Positions 14,410-19,538 of a stretch of 19,538 bases of DNA are shown one piece after another. Made by a program: the position numbers and the translations under genes. How positions within the stretch are numbered: position 1 is the stretch's first letter; each line of letters begins with the position of its first letter. Below the pieces are notes generated by a model. The model made no database searches. It was not told the origin of the DNA and saw only the letters and a program-made list of their open reading frames with translations. Source of the DNA: Lachnospiraceae bacterium (GTDB lineage Bacteria; Bacillota_A; Clostridia; Lachnospirales; Lachnospiraceae); the NCBI GenBank assembly GCA_009774655.1, contig VSOD01000024.1:1-19538 (forward strand), given 5' to 3'.

Positions 14410-15630
14410 TTAAAAGAACATTTCCTTATACCAGCATACAGCCTCAATATATGCCTTAAACACCGCGTCACTGTCAATGTTCTTAAGTATCTGCATCCGG
14501 CTTACTTCCTGCCAGTCCGCGTTCTCATATGCTGTCATAAAACCATAGATATCCGCAAATTCGCCTTTACAGCTCAGCAGTGCTTCTCTGATATCTTTGG
14601 AAACGTTCACCTTATTAAGTGCTTCCTCCATAGGCATACTCAGGATAATATTCAGCACCGAGAAAAGCCCCATCAGGAACAGCTCGGACGCCTTCATGCC
14701 CATGCCAAAAGAAGGCGCCAGACATTCCAGGAACTTGGCCCGCAGGAGGGAAACTCTCGTGATCTCATTCGGTCTGTCCGCACAAAGCTCCTTTGTGATC
14801 ACTGTATTGATCCACTTCTTGAGTTCCCGCTGGCCCAGCAGCGCCGCCGCATGACGGATCGACGTCACCTCAGACTTGGTAGCAATACGGTTCACCATCT
14901 CCAGAAGAGATACCACAAGCGCCGTATCCCTGCCAATCACATCGGCAGCCTTCGTCAGTTCGAAATCCACATCGTTAACAATGTTCATCAGCTCCAGATA
15001 GTTCACCTTTAGCGGCTCCACCTCCGTCTGTCCCTTCGTGACCGGAATCCGGTAGAACGCACCCTCGAACAGATGAAACGCCCGATCCACTCTGACATCA
15101 TCAAAAACTTCCTGCTTCTCGATATTTCCGACACAGATCCTGATATTCGGATACTGGTTTCCGAAATAAATCCTGGCCTTGTAGACATCCACTTTCTTAT
15201 AATCCAGAATGATATAATCCATCAGAGAAAGAATTTCCTTATAGTTCTCGATCTCCTCTACCGGCAGCTTGCGAATCGCCAGCTTATACCCTTTCTGTTT
15301 CAGCTGTCTGAACCGCTCCTGATAGTCCGGTGTATTCGTCACGGAATTATCAAACAGCAAAACCAGACGTCCTATCATCGCTTCGCTCTGTGACTCAATG
15401 TCCGAAAATACCGCAATAGATCCCACCGGAACAAACACGTCCGTCCCCGGCGACAGCGTATCGATGCCGATCCTCTGCAGAATATCAAGGCCCTCCACTC
15501 TCGCCGCCCCGTCATTTATCCCCGACGCCTGGCGTGCCGGATTCAGAAGCAGATTCTCTTTCTGTGAAAAAAGTGAATAGGCACATACCTTCATGTCTTT
15601 ATCAAAAAAAGGAATCAATGTAGCAAGCAT
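14410..15630 (-). CDS. EAL-like/HDOD domain signalling protein (YuxH family)
   Basis: The 406-residue protein has a degenerate EAL-like N-terminal half (about 12-200). It lacks the EAL signature, but its end, VGNIEKQEVFDDVR...FHLFEGAFYRIP (167-196), mirrors the closing helix and QGYYFSKP loop of EAL phosphodiesterases. The C-terminal half (about 205-395) is an HDOD domain without metal-binding His-Asp pairs. The architecture is that of YuxH/COG3434 proteins, thought to act in signalling through protein contacts rather than c-di-GMP hydrolysis. The ATG has AGGGGG about ten bases upstream. A promoter (15692-15721) lies between it and the divergent dehydrogenase. No partner is evident nearby; the role is unknown. 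Confidence 0.85.
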   Translation of the reverse strand: MLATLIPFFDKDMKVCAYSLFSQKENLLLNPARQASGINDGAARVEGLDILQRIGIDTLSPGTDVFVPVGSIAVFSDIESQSEAMIGRLVLLFDNSVTNTPDYQERFRQLKQKGYKLAIRKLPVEEIENYKEILSLMDYIILDYKKVDVYKARIYFGNQYPNIRICVGNIEKQEVFDDVRVDRAFHLFEGAFYRIPVTKGQTEVEPLKVNYLELMNIVNDVDFELTKAADVIGRDTALVVSLLEMVNRIATKSEVTSIRHAAALLGQRELKKWINTVITKELCADRPNEITRVSLLRAKFLECLAPSFGMGMKASELFLMGLFSVLNIILSMPMEEALNKVNVSKDIREALLSCKGEFADIYGFMTAYENADWQEVSRMQILKNIDSDAVFKAYIEAVCWYKEMFF

Positions 15631-15691
15631 ACTCTGTAGTCCCCCTTCGAAATTATTACGGTCCTTTACCGTTTCTCTGCAAATTTCTTAT

Positions 15692-15721
15692 ATTATATCA
15701 AACTTTATTTGTGATTGCCAT
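15692..15721 (-). promoter_or_regulatory. Promoter candidate for the EAL-like/HDOD gene
   Basis: On the minus strand ATGGCA (15716-15721) and TATAAT (15692-15697) are spaced by 18 bases. The leader to the ATG at 15630 would be about 55 nt. The -10 is perfect; the -35 matches at four of six positions. Confidence 0.5.
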
Positions 15722-15808
15722 GGTATTTTTAAATCAATGTGTCCATTCGTAACAGTACAGCCTTCGGCTTCCCTGCTGCCCTTCTTTATATCCTCTAAAA
15801 AAGAAACA

Positions 15809-15838
15809 CTGTCAAAAGCCACTCCACTGTGATAAAAT
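15809..15838 (+). promoter_or_regulatory. Promoter candidate for the D-2-hydroxyacid dehydrogenase
   Basis: CTGTCA (15809-15814) and TAAAAT (15833-15838) are spaced by 18 bases, about 40 bases before the start codon at 15885. It is divergent from the HDOD promoter about 90 bases away, with no clear operator between them. Confidence 0.45.
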
Positions 15839-15884
15839 GAGACAGAAATCATTTTTACAGCTTCACAGAGAACGGAGGATACTT

Positions 15885-16844
15885 ATGAAACTGGTCATAT
15901 TAGAACGAAACAGCGTGGGAACGGACGTTGACGTATCCTGTTTTGAAAAGTTCGGGGAGGTAACCTGTTATCCAAATACAGTTGCGGCGAACACTTCGGA
16001 ACGTGTCAAAGACGCGGATATCATCCTCGCAAATAAAGCGCCTCTCAATGAATCTACCCTGAAAGACGCCCCCAACGTAAAGCTGATCTGCCTGCTGGCC
16101 ACAGGCTTTGACAATGTGGATCTGGCCTACTGTAAGAGCCGCAGCATCAAGGTCACCAATGTCGTCAACTACTGCACTTCCACGGTGGCGCAACACACGC
16201 TCCTGCTGGCCCTTGCGCTTTCCGAGAAGATCGCATTCTACGATGACTACGTGAAATCCGGCGCCTACAGCGCCCAGGACCGTTTTTCCAACTTTGACAG
16301 AACTTTCTATGATCTGGAAGGGAAAACATGGGGCATCATAGGCATGGGAACGATCGGGCGCCGGGTGGCAGGACTTGCGCAGGCTTTCGGCTGCCGGGTC
16401 ATCTTCTATTCCGCTTCCGGTAAGAGCACCTGCACCGATTATAAACGGGTGGAGTTCGACACCCTTTTACAGGAGTCGGACATCCTGTCCCTGCACTGCC
16501 CGCTCAGCGACCGGACAAGAGGACTGATCAATAAGGACGCCCTCTCGAAGATGAAGGAAACCGCCATTCTGGTAAATGTGGCCCGCGGACCGGTGGTGGA
16601 CACCCAGGCCCTCTACGATGCACTCGTCACGGACCAGATCGCCGGAGCCGGTCTGGATGTGCTGGAGCAGGAACCGATGGCGAAAGATAATCCGCTGGCA
16701 CAGATCAAAGACAGCACGAAGCTGATCATCACGCCGCATATGGCATGGGCAAGCCTGGAATCCAGAACCCGTCTGGTGGATGAAGTTGTAAAAAATATCG
16801 AGGCCTTTCTGGCCGGTGAGAACAGGAATGTTGTAAACCTGTAA
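15885..16844 (+). CDS. NAD(P)-dependent D-2-hydroxyacid dehydrogenase
   Basis: The 319-residue enzyme belongs to the D-isomer-specific 2-hydroxyacid dehydrogenases, which interconvert 2-keto acids and D-2-hydroxy acids. The dinucleotide-binding loop IIGMGTIGRRVA (151-162) is present, and the catalytic triad is complete: R234 in NVARGPVVD, E263 in DVLEQEP and H285 in ITPHMAWAS. It looks closest to glycerate dehydrogenase/hydroxypyruvate reductase-like members, but the substrate cannot be fixed by reading. The ATG at 15885 follows GGAGG by six bases; an ATG at 15837 lies inside the promoter and is rejected. It is the only plus-strand protein gene here and is apparently monocistronic. No clear terminator follows. 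Confidence 0.92.
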   Translation: MKLVILERNSVGTDVDVSCFEKFGEVTCYPNTVAANTSERVKDADIILANKAPLNESTLKDAPNVKLICLLATGFDNVDLAYCKSRSIKVTNVVNYCTSTVAQHTLLLALALSEKIAFYDDYVKSGAYSAQDRFSNFDRTFYDLEGKTWGIIGMGTIGRRVAGLAQAFGCRVIFYSASGKSTCTDYKRVEFDTLLQESDILSLHCPLSDRTRGLINKDALSKMKETAILVNVARGPVVDTQALYDALVTDQIAGAGLDVLEQEPMAKDNPLAQIKDSTKLIITPHMAWASLESRTRLVDEVVKNIEAFLAGENRNVVNL

Positions 16845-17056
16845 ATTTATTCTGTAAAAGGGGCTTGGGGATAAGAGAAAGGTGAAAGTGGTATAATCAA
16901 AAAACAGATCAATATTATGAATCGGGCGAAAGGCCAAAGAATCTTCCTATGCTCGAATCCATATTACAAGATTCCGTGGAAGGAAAGGACTTCCTTCTCG
17001 TTGCCGAAATTCCCGTCTGGTATGCAACCCTTTACCGCATCCGGTGCAATTCTTTC
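16845..17056. other. Convergent intergenic region with promoter-like site and possible coding remnant
   Basis: No intact gene is evident between the convergent dehydrogenase and M56 genes. An extended -10 sequence, TGGTATAAT (16889-16897, plus strand), lies here without a properly spaced -35. Downstream, an open frame from ATG 16949 reads MLESILQDSVEGKDFLLVAE and then VWYATLYRI, which is protein-like for about 36 residues before it runs antisense into the M56 gene. It has no clear ribosome binding site. A 7-bp hairpin GAAGGAA/TTCCTTC (16979-16997) has no T tract. I see no good terminator for either gene. Confidence 0.3.
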
Positions 17057-19435
17057 TTACCCCTCCCCGGCAGAACCCGCAGGGCGCATATACTCAGCCG
17101 GATCCACGAACTCTCCGTTACGGCTGAGCGCAAAATGCAGAAAGAATCCGGTTGCTCTTCCGCTGCGTCCCACCGTGGCGATCTTATCGCCTCGCTTTAC
17201 CTGCTCATCCAGCGACGCGTTGATATCCTTACAGTGACAGTAATAGGTCATTTCTCCATTTTGATGCAACAGGACGACATAGTTGCCGTATTCCGCCGAG
17301 AAACCCGTTTCATAGACAGTACCGTCGGCTGCCGCCATGACATCCGCGCCCTCCGGGGCCACAAGATCAATGCCCTCATGCGTCCTCACCTCCCCGCTGA
17401 CGGGATGCACCCTTTCAACGAAAGTGTCTGAAATCCTGGAATACTCGCATGGTTCGTCATACAGAATCTCTACATATTGCACGTTGCCATCATGCCGATA
17501 GGGAAATTCCGCCGCCGTCAGCCCGGCCCCGTCAGCGCTCTCATCCCACAAAATATAGACCATGTCATCCCAAACACACTGCAGGTTGCGGAGTTTTACG
17601 GCATCCTCACTGGAGGAAGCATACAAATAGATATAAGCAGTCTGCAGGCCACGCTCATCTTTATATTCTTCATACAGGTAATTGGAGCGCCATCCCACAT
17701 ACTGCTCCTCTGTCACCACATAGCGGTCAAAAAGATCTTCCATCTCCAGATCAACCTCAAAATTCTTCACGATCGGCAGCTGCCTCAGCAGGTTCTTCTC
17801 CACGTCGTAATGGAACATGTGCTGTCTCTTTCGCGGATGCAGCCACACATCCCTGCCGTCAGCCGATACGGCAACCTGGCAGGCATTATCGCCCTGCGTA
17901 AAGTTACAGTCGATAGCCGCCAGATCCAGACTGCGTACAACCTCCCTGTCCGTCAGATCATAGACCACCAGCCCAAAATAGTCATGGAAAATGATAACGC
18001 TGTTATTCGCACCGCTCAGCCCCGGATTTCCTGCATAATCAAGCCACGGGCCGTCTGCCCCAAGCTCTGTCTCCACGGATATCTGCGCCGGGGCCGCTGT
18101 CAGCTGACGTGCTTCGCTGATCTCTTCTTCCGGATCAAAAACTGCTTCCTGTTCGCGCTCGGAAATCCTTTCGTTATCGGAAAGTACATCGTCCTGCCGC
18201 GCGTCGTCATTTTCCGGATTTTCGTCCAGATCTGCTTTACCATCCGCCCCTTCTTCCAGCCGCTGTTTGTTGCTATCTGCCGGAGCTTCTGCCGCCACTT
18301 CCGCATTTTCCGCCGCTCCTCCGGTAAAGGCGCAGCCTGCCATACCAAGCATAAGTACGGCCGCGAGAATTCCCGCCGACATTCTGGTGCCGTTGCCACC
18401 CGCAAGACGCATGATCCGCTCTTTCATCTCTGATCTGCCCGGGCGAAGCATGGTACCGAAGGAATAGACCCTTTTGCCCCGGTTTTTCCCGGAAAGCTCC
18501 AGCAGCATTTCTCCGTAAGTCAGCCGCTCTCCCTCTCCCAACTGCTTTATGGTGCCGTGATCACAGGCGATCTCCCCATCCCTGACCGAAGCCGCCGCCG
18601 CGATCCACACAAAAGGATGAAACCAGTACACAGTGACCAGCACGGCGCGCAGCAGCGCCCAGATATGATCACCGTGAAGATAATGTACCTGCTCATGAGT
18701 CACCACATGGCGAAACCGCTCTGTACCGGTCCGGATATCCGTACCAACATAAATCACCGGCCGTAAAACACCGACAAGGCAGGGCGCCTCCAGTTTCTTC
18801 ACCTGATAAATCGGCAGATTCCTGTGCAGCCCGGCGGTCTTCCTGCCGTTCCCCGCAATCTTATCCCCACTCTGTTGACAGAGTTTGCGCGCCCTGTACA
18901 GCCTCCTGCGAAAACGAAGATGTACCGTAAAAAATATCCCGCCGACCACCATACTGCCCACGATCCATATCCCCCGAAAAACTGCCGCCACTGTATAGTC
19001 CGCAGGCATGATCCGGTTACGATCAGTCGTATCCTCATCCTCCATATCAGCCATCGCAGTACCGTCAACCATTCGGAAGTCGTCGCCCTCCGGTGCGGAC
19101 AAAGTCCCCTCTGCCCCTGGTTGCTCCGTCACAACATCCCGCTCATTTTCCGAAGTCAGCTCCTGGGAGTCCCTGCCTGTAATGCTGCGATTCTGCGGCT
19201 GACCGTCCAGGTCTTCGGCGCCAGAAGATGCCTCCCTATAACCTTCCGTCACCACATGCACAGCCCGCAGTAAACTGAACGGGCTGTCTATAAAATTGAC
19301 CGGCATGAGCAGCCGCAGCGCCACAAGATGCCACAGACTGTACCTTACATAAGCATGCAGTTTCTCTCCAAACATTTTCCGCACGATCAGTATGCCGCTC
19401 ACCAAAACTGCTGCCTGAATCATAGCTCCCGTCAT
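17057..19435 (-). CDS. M56 (BlaR1-type) membrane metallopeptidase fused to an M23 domain
   Basis: The 792-residue protein has an N-terminal M56 membrane module with TM segments near 3-18, 31-46, 147-170 and 258-280. Its zinc site is complete: HEQVH (247-251) and DGEIACD with E288. The M56 anchor EMKERIMRLAG precedes a fourth hydrophobic segment (351-367) ending in a lipobox-like MAGC (C368). An acidic linker follows (about 370-445), then a propeller-like region (about 455-660, with VAVSADGRDVWL), then an M23 domain (675-782) with HEGID (H686, D690), H734 and LHF (H767). The first His of the M23 HxH motif is Phe (F765). M56 proteins transmit envelope signals by proteolysis, usually of a BlaI repressor; none lies inside the window. 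The N-terminus seems 10-15 residues short and the ribosome binding site is poor, so the true start is uncertain. Confidence 0.85.
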   Translation of the reverse strand: MTGAMIQAAVLVSGILIVRKMFGEKLHAYVRYSLWHLVALRLLMPVNFIDSPFSLLRAVHVVTEGYREASSGAEDLDGQPQNRSITGRDSQELTSENERDVVTEQPGAEGTLSAPEGDDFRMVDGTAMADMEDEDTTDRNRIMPADYTVAAVFRGIWIVGSMVVGGIFFTVHLRFRRRLYRARKLCQQSGDKIAGNGRKTAGLHRNLPIYQVKKLEAPCLVGVLRPVIYVGTDIRTGTERFRHVVTHEQVHYLHGDHIWALLRAVLVTVYWFHPFVWIAAAASVRDGEIACDHGTIKQLGEGERLTYGEMLLELSGKNRGKRVYSFGTMLRPGRSEMKERIMRLAGGNGTRMSAGILAAVLMLGMAGCAFTGGAAENAEVAAEAPADSNKQRLEEGADGKADLDENPENDDARQDDVLSDNERISEREQEAVFDPEEEISEARQLTAAPAQISVETELGADGPWLDYAGNPGLSGANNSVIIFHDYFGLVVYDLTDREVVRSLDLAAIDCNFTQGDNACQVAVSADGRDVWLHPRKRQHMFHYDVEKNLLRQLPIVKNFEVDLEMEDLFDRYVVTEEQYVGWRSNYLYEEYKDERGLQTAYIYLYASSSEDAVKLRNLQCVWDDMVYILWDESADGAGLTAAEFPYRHDGNVQYVEILYDEPCEYSRISDTFVERVHPVSGEVRTHEGIDLVAPEGADVMAAADGTVYETGFSAEYGNYVVLLHQNGEMTYYCHCKDINASLDEQVKRGDKIATVGRSGRATGFFLHFALSRNGEFVDPAEYMRPAGSAGEG

Positions 19436-19538
19436 TACCGCCCTGAGGCGGCCCCCGTGGCCTTTTAGTCAGGGCGGGCCTGCGCAATGCTACGGTAGGA
19501 CTGGTCCAGCTAGTCGGCCAAGGGGGAGAAGCAACACG
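19436..19538. other. GC-rich palindromic stretch at the right edge
   Basis: No gene is recognisable here. CCGCCCTGA (19438-19446) and TCAGGGCGG (19469-19477) form a perfect 9-bp inverted repeat beginning three bases before the M56 start codon. Inside its loop GGCC repeats 9 bases apart, and CTGGTCCAG follows further right. G/C content is visibly higher than in the rest of the window. In the M56 frame the codons just upstream of the ATG read LRAV, then the frame meets a TGA at the distal part. The stretch may be a leader, an insertion junction or an artefact of a contig end. Confidence 0.4.

Overview
The window looks like a chromosomal segment of a Gram-positive anaerobe of the Clostridia, most likely Lachnospiraceae. 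This rests on the style of the proteins (YuxH-type HDOD protein, CarD-like regulator, ArsP_2-type permease, M56/M23 fusion), strong GGAGG ribosome binding sites, occasional TTG starts and sigma-A type promoters. No marker gene settles the genus. Most genes are on the minus strand; only a tRNA and a dehydrogenase are on the plus strand. There is no IS element, integrase, phage gene or CRISPR array.

Layout. At 1-698 lies the N-terminal part of a TPR-like protein that runs off the left edge. At 942-2691 is a tatD-rsmA housekeeping pair, here without the ribonuclease M5 gene (rnmV) that often sits between them. At 2834-3032 is a compact tRNA-Lys(CTT) unit with a near-consensus promoter. At 3126-4717 are a 10TM-type metal exporter and a CarD-like transcription factor, each with its own terminator; the CarD leader carries a 73-nt element closed by a perfect 12-bp inverted repeat.

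At 5046-12067 is the main accessory-type block, in transcription order: an ABC exporter half-transporter, an OmpR-type response regulator, a small one-TM histidine kinase, then an ABC ATPase and an FtsX-type permease. This matches the two-component plus ABC transporter modules that sense and resist cell-envelope-active peptides. Two terminator-like hairpins lie between the kinase and the ATPase gene, so sensor and transporter genes are probably transcribed at different levels.

At 12178-15721 are a heptad-repeat coiled-coil protein of unknown function, S-adenosylhomocysteinase (ahcY) with a promoter embedded in an inverted repeat, and an EAL-like/HDOD signalling protein. At 15885-16844 (+) is a D-2-hydroxyacid dehydrogenase. 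At 17057-19435 is an M56 (BlaR1-type) membrane metalloprotease fused through a propeller-like region to an M23 domain that lacks one histidine of its HxH motif. Its 5' end lies against a GC-rich, palindromic 98-bp stretch that looks unlike the rest of the window and may be a junction or an assembly edge.

No wholly new system is demonstrable by reading alone. The strongest leads are the split regulation of the two-component/ABC cluster, the structured CarD leader, the operator-like repeat on ahcY and the M56-M23 fusion.
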